Assembly: GCF_024166365.1 (NCBI RefSeq)
Contig: NC_064822.1
Location: 101,986,823-102,050,822, forward strand
Length of the DNA: 64,000 nucleotides
Origin: Elephas maximus indicus
Taxonomy: Eukaryota > Chordata > Mammalia > Proboscidea > Elephantidae
Direction: 5' to 3'
Made by a program: the position numbers and the translations under genes. This document shows positions 1 through 10,866 of the stretch, piece after piece. The first letter of the stretch is position 1. Each line of letters opens with the position of its first letter. The notes beneath the pieces are model-generated. The model had not been told where the DNA came from. It ran no database searches and saw only the letters and a program-made list of their open reading frames with translations.

Positions 1-459
1 TCAGCTCAGGGATCCCAAATCCAAAGGACGCACTCCACTGTTGTCTCTTCTTCTTGGAGGTAGTCAGGTCCCCTTCTGCTCTGGGATTGGCTCTCTTTTT
101 AAGCCTTGCAGGATGGCAAAACTGACCAATTTCCTTGTTAGGGTTCCATACATCTTATTTGCATGGTCCCACCACCACAAGGGTGCCATGCACCTTATTG
201 ACATTATTATCAAGCTGTCCAAACCCCTTGGTGGGCCACAAGGACCATATTTACATAGTCCCACCCAATCTTTGGTGGGAGTTACAAGACTGTGGTGAGA
301 AAGGCCGTATAAAAACAATCCATTGCATCACATAATCCAAGTGAATGAAATGCCTACCTCCAGTGACTGCTCAATTAATGTTATAGTGAAAACGTTGTAA
401 AGTTTAAGATCAATGAGGGCAGGGACAATATTTTTAAATATTTGAATATTCAGGATCTA
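1..459. other. Unassigned left flank
   Basis: No gene or repeat family is recognised here. The stretch contains two related pieces, 'catggtcccaccaccacaag' near 162 and 'catagtcccacccaatcttt' near 254, so it may be a diverged interspersed repeat. Short open frames at 41-298 and 64-318 overlap on opposite strands and resemble no family I know. A 'gccgtataaaaac' motif at 304-316 could be an old LTR promoter box, but that is only a guess. Confidence 0.3.
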
Positions 460-470
460 ACAAGTGTCTG

Positions 471-629
471 CTTGGAGCCCTTGTGGCTCAGTTGTTAAAA
501 GCCTGCCTGCTAACCAAAAGGTCAGCAGTTCAAATCCACCAGCCGCTCCATGGAAACCCTCTGGGGCAGTTCTACTCTGTCCTATAGGGTTGCTATGAGT
601 CAGAACTGACTTGACAGCACCTAACAATT
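471..629 (+). mobile_element. AfroSINE-type SINE with 11-bp target duplication
   Basis: The head 'gagcccttgtggctcagttg' is followed by the tRNA-like B-box 'cagttcaaatccacc', the body 'ggggcagttctactctgtcc' and the tail 'gacttgacagcacctaacaa'. The tail matches the 3' end of the RTE LINE copies in this window. Flanking duplications 'acaagtgtctg' lie at 460-470 and 630-640 and are identical. The sequence shows a complete insertion; mobilisation by RTE is inferred from the shared tail. Confidence 0.9.
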
Positions 630-640
630 ACAAGTGTCTG

Positions 641-862
641 CAGGAACCCTGGTGGCTCAGTAGTTAAAGCACTCAGCTGCTAACCAAAAGGCCGGCAGTT
701 AAAACCCACAAGCCAATTAACAGGAGAAAGATATGGCAGTCTGCTTCTGTAAAGATTTATGGCCTTAGAAACCTTATAGGACAGTTCTACTCTGTCCTAT
801 GGGGATGCTATGAGTTGGAATTGACTCGATGGCAAGAGGTTTGGTTTGGTTTTTCTTTTTAA
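641..862 (+). mobile_element. AfroSINE-type SINE, longer body variant
   Basis: The head 'aggaaccctggtggctcagt' directly abuts the target duplication of the preceding SINE. The body has an extra segment ('aggagaaagatatggcagtc') absent from the shorter variant, and the tail is 'gactcgatggcaagaggttt' plus a GT-rich run. The right flank 'acaaatgcctg' (863-873) resembles 'acaagtgtctg' at 630-640 in 9 of 11 positions, so both SINEs appear to have used one target site. Confidence 0.88.
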
Positions 863-1357
863 ACAAATGCCTGACACATTCCCTAAGCATTTAATATAAT
901 ATGGTCAAGGAATGGATTTCTCTACACAAAAAAATTTTCCACATACCAAAAATTGCCCTAAGTACCCATGCGTGCACATGCACATGTGCACACATAAACA
1001 CACACATGCAAATTCCTTCTTGTTTCTGATTATAAAATTAAATCATATCCAACCAAAGACTCAAAGAAGAAACTAGTCTACAGGACTAATAGACCACATG
1101 AGCCACGGCCTCACCTACCTTGATACCAGAGGAACTAGTTGGTGTCCAGCTACTACTACCAACCATTCTGACCAGGGACACAATAGATGGTTCCAGATAC
1201 AACAGAAAAAAAAAGTAGAACAAAACTCAAATTCCTAAAAAAGACCAGACTTACTGGACTGGTAGAGACTAGAGTAACCCCCAAGACTATTGCCCTAGGA
1301 TAACTTTTAAACTTGGGACTCAAACTACTCCCATGGTCACCTATCAGTCAAAAGGCA

Positions 1358-1403
1358 GAAAACCAAAAACCAAACCCATTGCCGTCTAGTCAATTCCGAC
1401 TCA
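1358..1403 (-). mobile_element. SINE 3'-end fragment inside L1 3' UTR
   Basis: 'aaaaccaaaaaccaaaccca' followed by 'ttgccgtctagtcaattccg' is the reverse complement of the SINE tail. Only about 46 bp is present before the L1 sequence ('aaaataaatatcatccatga') resumes. It is a strongly 5'-truncated insertion. Confidence 0.8.
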
Positions 1404-1615
1404 TAAAATAAATATCATCCATGAGTGCTGTGCTTCTTTAAACAATCATCTAAATGAGACCTAATAATCAACATTTGCCCTAGACCATAGATGAGAATGT
1501 AAGGGGGGACAAAGAAGCTAGGTTAATGGAAACAGAACAACCAGAATGGAAATAATGAAAATGCTGACACATTGTGAAAAGTATAACCAATGTCACTGAA
1601 AAATATGTATAAAAA

Positions 1616-1775
1616 GCCAAACCCATTGCCATCTTCTCAATTCCGACTCATAGCAACCCTATAGTACAGGGTAGTACTACCCCATTGGCTTCCAAGGAAT
1701 GGCTGGTGGATTTGAACTGCCGACATTTTGATTAGCAGCTGAGCTCTTAACCACTGTGCCACCAGGGCTCCGAAT
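1616..1775 (-). mobile_element. AfroSINE-type SINE with 14-bp target duplication
   Basis: This is the reverse complement of a whole SINE, from tail ('aaacccattgccatcttctc') to head ('accactgtgccaccagggct'). Target duplications 'aatatgtataaaaa' lie at 1,602-1,615 and 1,776-1,789. The target is the L1 3' UTR at 1,052-1,927, so the SINE is the younger of the two. Confidence 0.92.
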
Positions 1776-2050
1776 AATATGTATAAAAATTGTTAAATCA
1801 AAACCTAATTTGCTATGTGAATTATCTCCAAAAACACAATAAAATATTTTTAATGTAAAAAAAAAATGCAGTATGTAATTGGAAGGCAATGATAAAAAAA
1901 AAAAGAAAAATAATTATATCAGATAAAAAAATTAAATCATATCCATTGGTGAAAATTTGTAAAACACAGAATTAAAGAACAAAATAGGATCTGTGATCCT
2001 ACCACCTACTGTTAATATGTTAGTGTGTATCATTTCACGTCTCCTCTTCC

Positions 2051-2054
<4 letters not shown>

Positions 2055-2089
<35 letters not shown>
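2055..2089. repeat. (AT)n microsatellite
   Basis: An uninterrupted run of about 17 AT dinucleotides lies in otherwise A+T-rich sequence. Confidence 0.97.
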
Positions 2090-2093
<4 letters not shown>

Positions 2094-2099
2094 GGTTAT

Positions 2100-2400
2100 A
2101 TGCTAATTTAACTTGTAAAAATATTGAACTGTCTCACAATCTTTGGATAATTATTTCCAATATTTCATAGTGTGTGTTAATGCTGCAATGAACATCCTTT
2201 GTAATCTTTGTAACCATTTCTCATTATTTTCTTAAACTTCTTTTCTTGAACTGCTCACATACCTTCCAACAGTTTATAAGCATACCCATTTTATCAGCAC
2301 TGGGTTTTAGCTGAAGAAAACATCTTTATCAGTCTGATGGGTGAAAAATGGCATCTCATTTTTCACTGACACTGCAACTTTCAGTGTGAATTAAGCCTTT
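2100..2400 (-). mobile_element. Ancient L1 remnant, antisense
   Basis: 'taatgctgcaatgaacatcc' and 'ctgatgggtgaaaaatggca' are typical antisense segments of the 3' part of old L1 ORF2, in the same order as in the long L1 copies of this window but strongly diverged. No intact frame remains. The assignment rests on short similarities and could be refined only by alignment. Confidence 0.45.
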
Positions 2401-2687
2401 CTGATGACTCAGTGTTGTCATTCTGAGCATCAAGTACTGGGTCCCTCTGCATCATGTTGCTGTTCTCAGGGGCTAATGAGGTGGATAGGACTCTTTGACT
2501 CTACACTGAAATGATCCCAGATGACTAGGTTTTCTCTTGTATCCATTCATTGATTTTAGTTACTTCCTACACTGTCAACTGCCATATGTGACTTGTTACT
2601 GCTTCCAACAGGACTTCAACTCTTCAAATTTTCTGTTTCTGATTCATGGTGCTTAACAAGCATTTATTGTACACCTACTGTGTGCAA

Positions 2688-2989
2688 GGGGGCAGTGGTG
2701 GTTCAGTGGTAGAATTCTTGTCTTCCATACAGGAGACCTGGATTTGATTCCTGGCCAATGCACCTCAAACATAGCAAACACCCATTTGTCATTGGCGGCT
2801 TGGTTGTTGCTGTGATGCAGGACAGGTTTCAGCAGAGATCCAGACTAAGACAGACTAGGAAGAAAGGCCAGGCAATCTAATTCCAAAAATCTGCCTGTGA
2901 AAACTCCACAGATTACAATGGTCCTATCCCTGTGCATGAGGTCACCATGAGTCGGGGGCTGACTCCGTGAGAGCTAATAACAACACCAA
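2688..2989 (+). mobile_element. SINE with tRNA-Gly-like head
   Basis: The first 70 bp resemble a glycine tRNA gene: an A-box-like 'tggttcagtggtagaattct' and a B-box-like 'tggatttgattcctggcc', ending 'aatgca'. The body has 'ggacaggtttcagcagagat' and 'agactaggaagaaaggccag', and the end is 'atgagtcgggggctgactcc' plus 'taataacaacacc'. The anticodon arm is degenerate and the body continues past the tRNA 3' end, so this is a SINE and not a tRNA gene. It interrupts an MIR/L2-like sequence ('cacctactgtgtgcaag' on the left, 'cactgtgga' on the right). Related copies are at 12,430-12,775 and 44,166-44,472. Confidence 0.85.
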
Positions 2990-4507
2990 CACTGTGGAAA
3001 GATTTTGAAGGAAAGGGAAGTGTAAATTTTTGTGTGTGTGTGCTTTAGGTGAAAGTTTACGGCTCAAGTCAATTTCTCACACAAAAATTTATACACATAC
3101 TGCCACGGGACAGCAGTTGCAATCCCCACGGCACACTCCCCCTTCTCATCCCAGGCTTCCTGTCTCCACCCAACCAGCCCCTCTCCCTTTCCACCCTCCT
3201 GTCCCACCTCTGGATGGGAGCTGCCCATTTAGCCTCGTGTATCTACTCAAACCAAGAAGCACACTCTTCACAAGTACTATATTCTGTTTTATAGTCCAGT
3301 CCAATCTTTGAAAAGTTGGCTTCAGGAATGGCTTTAGTTTGGGACTAACAGAGAGTCCAGGGGCCGTGTCTTCTGGGGTCCCTCCAGTCTCAGTCAGACC
3401 ATTAAGTCTGGTCGTTTAACTGGAACTTGAGTTCTGAACCCCGCTTTTCTTCTGCACCATCAGGGACTGTGTTGTGTTCCCTGTCAGGGGAGTCATTGGT
3501 GGCAGCCAGGCACCATCTAGTTCTTCTGGTCTCAGGCTGATGCATTCTCTGGTTTATGTGGCCCTTTCTGTCTCTTGGGTTCTATTTTCCTTGTGTCTTT
3601 GGTGTTCTTCATTCTCCTTTGCTCCCGGTGGGTTGGGACCAATTGATGCATCCTAGATGGCTGCTCGCAAGCTTTGAAGACCCCAGATGCCACTCACCAA
3701 ACTGAGATGCAGAACATGTTTTTAATAAACTTTGTTATGCCAGTTGACCTAGATGTCCCCTGAAACCATGGGCCCCAGACCCCCTTCCCTGCTACTCTGT
3801 CCCTCTAAGTGTTTGGTTGTCTTTAGGAAACTTCTTAATTTTTGGTTTAGTCCAATTGTGCTGACTTTTCCTGTATTGTGTGTTGTCTTTTTCTTCATCT
3901 AAAATAATTCTTGTGTACTATCTAGTTTAGCGAATTCCTCTCTCCCTCCCTCCCCTCATAACCATCAAAGAATGTTTTCTTCTGTGTTTAAACTTTTTTG
4001 TGAGTTCTTATAATAGTGGTCTCATACAATATTTGTCCTTTTGTGACTTACTAATTTCACTCAGCATAATGCTTTCCAGATTCATCCATGTTCTGAGATA
4101 TTCATGGATTCATCATTGTTTTTTATCCTTGGGTAGTATTCCATTGTGTGTATATACTATAATTTGTTTACCATTCATCTGTTGATGGGCATCTAGGGTG
4201 TTTCAACATTTTTGTTATTGTGAACAATGCTACAGTGAACATGGGTGTGCATATATCTATTCCTGTGACAGCTCTTATTTGTCTATGATATATTCCAAGG
4301 AGTGGGATTGCTGGATTCTATGGTTCTTCTATTTCTAGCCTTTTAAGGAAGTGCCAAATTGATTTCTAAAGTGGTTGTATCATTTTACATTCCCACCAGC
4401 AGTGTATAAGTGTTTCAGTCTCTCTATAACCTCTCCAGCATTCATTATCTTGTTTTTTGAATTAATGCTCACCTTGTTAGGGTCAGATGGCATCTCACTG
4501 TAGTTTT

Positions 4508-6378
4508 GACAGATCATTCAAAAGCAGCTACAGCAGTATATCAACAGGGAACTGCCAGAAATTTATGCCAGTTTTAGCAGAGGACATGGTGTCAGATGGA
4601 ACCTGGCTGAAAGCAGAGAATACCAGGAAGATGTTTACCTATGTTTTATTGACTATACTAAGGCACTCTACTATGTGGATCTACCATATGGAACACGCTT
4701 GGCACTTCTCAAGCTGAAAGAACTGAAGAAAAAATTCAAGCCTCGAGTTTCAATAATGAAGGATTCTATGGGGAAAATATTAAATGACACAGGAAGCATC
4801 AAAAGAAGATGGAAGGAATACATAGAGTTATTATACCAAAAAGAATTAGTTGATGCTCAACCATTTCAAGAGGTAGCATATGATCAGGAACCCATGGTAC
4901 TGAAGGAAGAAGTCCAAGCTGCTCTGAAGGCATCGGCGAAAAACAACTCTCCAGGAGTTGACAGAATATCAATTGAGATGTTTCAACAAACGGATGCAGC
5001 ACTGGAAGTGCTCACTCATCTATGCCAAAAAATATGGAAGACAGCTTCCTGGCCAACTGACTGGAAGGGATCCATATTTATACCTATTCCCAAAAAAGGT
5101 GATCCAACCAAATGCGGAAATTATAGAACAATATCATTAATATCACATGCAAGCAAAATTTGCTAAAGATCATTCAAAAATGGCTGCAGCAGTATATCGA
5201 CAGGGAAGTGCCAGAAATTCAGGCCGGTTTCAGAAGAGGACGTGGAACCATGGATGCCATTGCTGATGTCAGATGGATCCTGGCTGAAAGCAGAGGGTAC
5301 TAGAAGGTTGTTTACCTGTGTTTCATTGACTATGCAAAGGCATTCGACTGTGTGGATCATAACAAATTATGGATGACATTGCAAAGAATGGGAATTCCAG
5401 AACACTTAATGGTGCTCATGAGGAACCTTTACATAGATCAAGAGGCAGTTGTTCGAACTGAACAAGGGGAAAGGTGTGCACTGGGATTGTATCTTTTCAT
5501 CACACCTATTCAATCTGTATGCTGAGCACATAACCCGAGAAGCTGGACTATATGAAGAAGAACGGGGCATCAGGATTGAAGGAAGACTCATTAACAATCT
5601 GCGTTATGCAGATGGCACAACCTTGCTTGCTGAAAGTGAAGAGGACTTGAAGCGCTTACTGATGAAGATCAAAGACCACAGCCTTCAGTATGGATTGCAC
5701 CTCAACATAAAGAAAACAAAAATCCTCCCAACTGGACCAATGAGCAACATCATGATAAACAGAGATAAGATTGAAGTTGTCAAGGATTTCATTTTACTTG
5801 GATCCACAATCAACAGCTAAGAAGCAGCAGCCAAGAAATCAAACGACACATTGCATTGGGTAAATCTGCTGCAAAGGACCTCTTTAAAGTGTTGAAAAGC
5901 AAAGATGTCACCTTGAAGACTAAGGTGTGCCTGACCCAAGCCATGGTATTTTCAATCACATCGTATGCATGTGAAAGCTGGACAATGAATAAGGAAGACA
6001 GAAGAAGAATTGACACCTTTGAATTGTGATGTTGGATACCATGGACTGCCAACAGTATGAACAAATCTGTCTTTGGAGAAGTACAAGCCGAATGCTCCTT
6101 AGAAGCAAGGATGGCGAGACTGCCTCTTACGTACTTTGGAGAAGTTGTCAGGGGGGATCAGTCCCTGGAGAAGGTCATCATGGTTGGCAAAGTACAGGGT
6201 CAGTGGAAAAGAGATAGACCCTCAACGAGGTGGGTTGACACAGTGGCTACGACAATGAGCTCAAGCATAACAACGATTGTAAGGATGGCACAGGACTGGG
6301 CAATGTTTCATTCTGTTGTGCACAGGGTTGCTGTGAGTCGGAACCGACTGGATGGCACCTAACAACAACAAGAACAAC
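4508..6378 (+). mobile_element. RTE-type LINE (RTE-1) inserted in L1-A, internally rearranged
   Basis: There are two overlapping RTE pieces in the same orientation. 4,508-4,688 carries the reverse-transcriptase segment beginning 'agatcattcaaaagcagcta'. From 4,690 the sequence jumps back upstream to the linker ('ctgaaagaactgaagaaaaa') and runs on to the 3' end, passing the same 'agatcattcaaaaatggctg' segment again at 5,167. The 3' tail 'gatggcacctaacaacaaca' is typical. L1-A resumes at 6,379. The first piece lacks about 25 bases internally. The arrangement suggests template switching or two insertions. Confidence 0.88.
4675..5820 (+). pseudogene. RTE-1 reverse transcriptase remnant
   Basis: An open frame at 4,675-5,166 encodes the linker and the finger region ('LKASAKNNSPGVDRISIEMF' and 'SWPTDWKGSIFIPIPKKGDP'). 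After frame breaks, 5,449-5,820 encodes the palm. The catalytic box reads YADG (5,605-5,616) instead of YADD, so the second metal-binding aspartate is lost. Motif A ('FIDYAKAFDCV') is readable near 5,320-5,350. RTE LINEs encode one protein with endonuclease and reverse transcriptase; the endonuclease part is absent here. Confidence 0.85.
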
Positions 6379-6774
6379 CAGTTATTTAACTTCTGGTGTT
6401 TGCACATCGTTAGTTATGTTTTGTGTTCTGTTTATGCCATGTATTAGAGCTTCTAGCTCTGTCTCTGGTTTTCTCCCATGGTCTTTATCCTTTTAGATTT
6501 TATGTTTAGGTCTTTGATCCATTTTGAGTTCGTTGTTGTACACGGAGTGAGATATGGGTCTTGTTTCATTTTTTTTTGCAGGTGGATATCCAGTTACGCC
6601 AGCACCATTTGTTAAAGAGGCTGTCTTTTACCCCCATTTAATGGACTTTGGGCCTTTGTCAAATATCAGCTGCTCATAGGTGGATGAGTTTATGTCTGGA
6701 TTTTCAGTTCTGTTCCACTGGTCAATGCATCTGTTGTTGTACCAGTGCTAGACTGTTTTGAACACTGTGGCGGT

Positions 6775-6806
6775 ATCCTAACCCAGTGCCATCGAGTTAA
6801 TTCCGA

Positions 6807-6870
<64 letters not shown>

Positions 6871-6951
6871 CATACTTTAGAACCTATTATACCACTATGT
6901 ATATATATATATATATATGTATGTATATAGTGGTATAATAGGTTCTAAAGT
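6775..6951. repeat. SINE stub, (TA)n tract and perfect 25-bp inverted repeat
   Basis: A SINE tail fragment, 'acccagtgccatcgagttaa' plus 'ttccgact', is followed by a (TA)n run (6,808-6,862). Then come two arms, 6,874-6,898 and 6,927-6,951, that are exact reverse complements (the right arm contains 'gtggtataataggttctaaa'). A TA-rich spacer of 28 bp separates them. The right arm is the normal L1 sequence and the left arm is an extra inverted copy. This looks like an insertion that copied the flank in inverted orientation. Confidence 0.9.
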
Positions 6952-9926
6952 CAAGTAGTGTGAGGCCTCCCACTTTGTTCTTCTTTTTCAGTAATGCTTT
7001 ACTTATCTGGGGCCTCTTCCCTTTCCATATGAAGTTGGTGATTTGTTTCCCCATCTCATTAAAAAGTGGTGTTGGAATTTGGATCAGGATTGAATTGTAT
7101 CTGTAGATTGCTTTGGGTAGAATTGACATTTTCACAATGTTCAGTCTTCATTCCATGAGCAAGGTATGTTTTTCCACTTATGTAGGTCTCTTTTGGTTTC
7201 TTGCAGTACTGTGTTGTAGTTTTTTTTGTATAAGTCTTTCACTTTTCTGGTTAGATTTATTCCTAAGAATTTTGTCTTCTTGGGGGATATTGCAAATGGT
7301 ATTGATTTGGTGATTTCATCTTCGAAGTTCTCTTTGTCGTTGTAGGGGAATCCAACTGATTTGTGTATGTTTGTCTTGTAGCCTGATACTTTGCTGAAAT
7401 CTTCTATTAATTTCAGCAGTTTTCTTGTGGATTCTTTGGGGTTTTCTGTGTTTAAGATCATATCATCTGCAAATAGGAATAGTCTTACTCCTTCCTTACT
7501 AATTTGGATGCCCTTTATTTCTTTTTCTTGCCTTATTGCTCTGGGTAGGACCTCCAGCACGATATTGAACACGAGTAGTGATAAAGGGCATCCTTGTCTG
7601 GTTCCCACTCTCAAGGGGAAGGCTTTCAGACTCTCTCCACTTACGGTGATGTTGGCTGTTGGCTTTGTACAAATGACCTTTATTATGTTGAGGAATTTCC
7701 CTTCTATTCCAATTTTGCTGAGAGTTTTTATCATGAAAGAGTGTTGGACTTTGTCAAATGCCTATTCTGCATTGATTGATAAGATCATGTGGTTCTTGTC
7801 TTTTGTTTTATTTATGTGGTGGATTACACTGATTGTTTTTCTAATGTTGAACCATCCCTGCATATCTGGTATGAATCCCAGTTGGTCATGGTGAATTATT
7901 TTTTCAGTATGTTGTTGAATTCTATTGGCTAGAATTTTGTTGAGGATTTTGCGTCTATGTTCATGAGGGATTTTGGTCTGTAATTTTCTTTTTTTGTGGT
8001 GTGTTTACCTGGTTTTGGTATCAGGGGTATGCTGGCTTCATAGAATGCTCTGAAATACCTTTAGTAGTAGTGGTATTAACTCTTCTCTGAAAGTTTAGTA
8101 GAATTCTCCAGTGAAGCTGACAGGGCCGGGGCTTTTTTTTTGTTGGGAGTTTTTTAATTACTTCTTCAACCCTTCTTTTGTTATAGGTTTATTTAGTTGT
8201 CTACCCCTGTTTGTGTTAGTTTAGGTAGGTAGTGTGTTTCTGGAAATTTATCCATTTCCTCTAGATTTTCAAATTTTTTGGTGTACAATTTTTCATAGTA
8301 TTTGGTTATGATTGTTTTCATTTCAGTTGGATCTGTTGTGACATCACCCATCTCATTTCTTATTCAGGCTATTTGCTTCCTCTCCTGTTTTTCTTTTGTC
8401 AGTTTGGCCAATTATTAATTAATTTTGTTGATCTTTTCAAAGAACCACCTTTTGATCTTGTTGACTTAGTTTTTTTCTATTCTCTATGCCATTTAATTCT
8501 ACTGTAATTTTTATTATTTCCTTTCTTATGGTGCCCACGGGCTTTTTGCTGCTCTCTTTCTATTTATTTGAGTTGCAGGGTTAACATTTTGATTTTGGCC
8601 CTTTCTTCCTTTTGGATGTGTGCATTTATTGCTATAAATTGACCTTTGAGCACTGCCTTTTCATTCTCATTTGAGTCTATGAATTTCTTTTTTATTTCAT
8701 CTATAACCTAGTAGTTTCTGAGTGAGGTGCTATTCAGTTTCCAGGTATTTGATTTTTTTCCCCTTGCTTTTTTTGTTATTGATTTCTACTTTTATGGCTT
8801 TATGGTCAGAAAAGATGCTTTGTAGTATTTTGATATTTTGGATTCTGTTAAGGCTTGCTTAATAGCCCAATATGTTCCATGTGTATTGGAAAAGAAAGTA
8901 TATTTAGCTGCTGTTGGGTGGACTGTTCTGCATATGTCTGTGAGATCAACTTGGTTGATTGCAGCATTTAGATCTTCCATGTCTTTACTGAACTCCTTTC
9001 TGGATGCTCTGTCCTTCACTGAAAGTGGTGTGTTGAAGTCTCCTACCATTATTGTGGAGCTGTCTCTTTCTCTTTTCAATGCTGTTAGAGCTTGTTTTAT
9101 GTATTTTGGAGCCCTATTGTTGGATGCATAAATATGTATTATTGTTATGTCCTTCTGATGTATTGACCCTTTGATCATTATGTACTGTCCTTCCTTATCC
9201 TTTGTGATGGAATTTGCTTTAAAATCTGTTGTGTCAGAGATTAATATTGCCAATCCTGCTCTTTTTTGATTGTTGTTTGCTTGATTTTTTTCCCATTCTT
9301 TGAGTTTTAGTTTGTTTGTATCTTTGTGTCTAAGATGTGTCTCTTGTAGACAGCATATAGATGGATTGTGTTTTTTTGATCCATTCTGCCAGTTTCTGTC
9401 TCTTTATTCATGCGTTTAGTCCATTTACATTCAGTGTAATTATTGATACGTCTGAGTTTAGTGCTGTTATTTTGATGTATTTGCGTGTGTGTGTGTTTGA
9501 CAGTTTCTTTGTTTCACTTAATTTTCTGTGCTGAGTTGTTTTTCTTTATGTATCCTGTTTTCATCGTTGTTGATTTTGTATTTGCTGAGTCTTTATGTTT
9601 TTATTCTTTTTTAATTTGAAGTGTAGGATTGTTAGTTTCCTTTGTGGTTACCTTAATATTTACCTGTATTTTTCTAAGTTTATACAAATCTTTTATTTCT
9701 TGGTATTGCTTTGACTTCCTGTCCGTATGAAAGTTCTATAACTACATTATTTAATCCCTCTTTTTTTTTTATTGTTGTCATCTTTTACACACTGATGTCT
9801 CTGTTTCCCTATTTTCAGTGTTTTAGCTTTGATTTATTTTTGTGACTTCCCTATCTGGGTTCATATCTGGTTGTTCTGTCCTGTGTTCTAGTCTTGGGTT
9901 GTTATCTGATATTATTGATTCTCTAG

Positions 9927-10866
9927 CTAGAGGACTCCCTTTAGTATTTCTTGTAATTTTGGTTTGGTTTTTACTAATTCCCTTAACTCCTGTTTATTTG
10001 GAAATTCTCTAATTTTGCCATCATATTTGAGAGACAGTTTTGCTGGATATATAATTCTCGACTGGCAATTTTTTTCCTTCAAGACTTCATATATGTCATC
10101 CCATTGCCTTCTTGCCTGCATAGTTTCTGCTCAGTAGTCTGAGTTTAGTCTTATTGAGTCTCCTTTGTAGGTGACTTTTCATTTATCCCTAGCTGCTTTT
10201 AAAGTTATCTCTTTATCTTTGGCAAGTTTGATTATAATATGTCTTGGTGACTTTCTTTTGGGGTCTGCCTTGTGTAGAGTTCAATGAATTTTTTGGATAG
10301 ATATCTTCTTATCTTTCATGGTATCAGGGAAGCTTTCTGCCAACAAATCTTCAACAATTCTCTCTGTATTTTCTGTTATCCCTTCCAGCTCTGGCACTCC
10401 AATCACTCATAGGTTATTTTTTATCTGATTTTTCCTCAAATATGTTGGTGTCAAGTGCTTTATCTTCAATCTCACTAATTCTGACTTCCATTGCCTCAAT
10501 TTTGCTCCTGTGATTTTCACTGAGCTGTCTAGTTCTGAAATTTTATTGTTAATCTTTTGGATTTCTAGTTGCTGTCTCTCTATGGATTCTTGCAGCCTGT
10601 TAAATTTGTCATTATGCTCTTGTAAAACCTTCTTAATTTCCTCTATTGCTTTGTACATGTGTTACTTGGCTTATTCTGCGTTTTGCCTGATCTCCTTCCT
10701 GATCTCTTGAAGAGCTGTGTATATTAATCTTTTGAATTCTACCTCCAGCAATTCCAAGACTTTCTCTTCCTCTGGGAGGTTTTGTTTTTTTGTTTTGGTT
10801 GCTTGCTGAAGTGATTATGGTGTGCCTCTTTATGTGATTTGGCATTGACTGTTGTCTCCAAGCCAT
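9927..10866 (-). pseudogene. L1-A ORF1 remnant (RNA-binding chaperone)
   Basis: ORF1 protein coats L1 RNA as a coiled-coil trimer. The start region is 'MAWRQQSMPNH' at 10,866 and aligns with 'MARRQQSISNH' of L1-C. A coiled-coil piece (10,658-10,407, rich in E, K, Q and L with 'LQESIERQQLEIQKINNKI') follows. The C-terminal domain end is preserved at 10,121-9,927, including 'MQARRQWDDIYEVLKEKN' and a natural stop. The three pieces are in different frames, so the gene is dead. Confidence 0.85.

Larger units (their letters stand above)
1052..1927 (+). mobile_element. L1 3' UTR, alternative lineage, with long target duplication
   Basis: This is a 5'-truncated element with the order 'gactaatagaccacatgagc', 'aaattcctaaaaaagaccag', 'tggactggtagagact' and the polyadenylation motif 'caataaaatattttt'. 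Related copies lie at 15,976-16,715 and 21,541-22,340. Its layout parallels the L1 3' UTR at 13,061-13,561 (the shared 'ccagactt...ggtctgactgagact' block), so I read it as a second L1 3'-UTR lineage. The 18-bp duplication 'aaaattaaatcatatcca' at 1,034-1,051 and 1,928-1,945 is perfect. Two SINEs lie inside it. The 3' tail contains two A-runs separated by about 27 non-A bases. Confidence 0.75.
4000..9475 (-). pseudogene. L1-A ORF2 remnant (endonuclease and reverse transcriptase)
   Basis: ORF2 protein normally nicks target DNA and reverse-transcribes L1 RNA there. Open pieces remain. A 153-codon piece at 9,253-8,792 covers part of the endonuclease, including the GDFN motif. A 197-codon piece at 7,734-7,141 covers part of the reverse transcriptase, with the FADD catalytic box at 7,473-7,462. 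A shorter piece follows to 6,887. Between them lie frameshifts and stops, a 9-T run at 8,133-8,141 that shifts the frame, the inverted-repeat insertion near 6,775-6,950 and all of RTE-1. The product cannot be made. The start is placed by comparison with the ORF2 ATG of L1-C at 39,559. Confidence 0.88.

Noticed and set aside
2688..2760. Functional glycine tRNA gene
   Set aside because: The A- and B-box-like parts are present, but the anticodon arm is degenerate and the sequence continues into a SINE body that recurs at 12,430 and 44,166.
6745..6930. Protein of repeated Tyr-Ile
   Set aside because: It is only translation of the (TA)n microsatellite.
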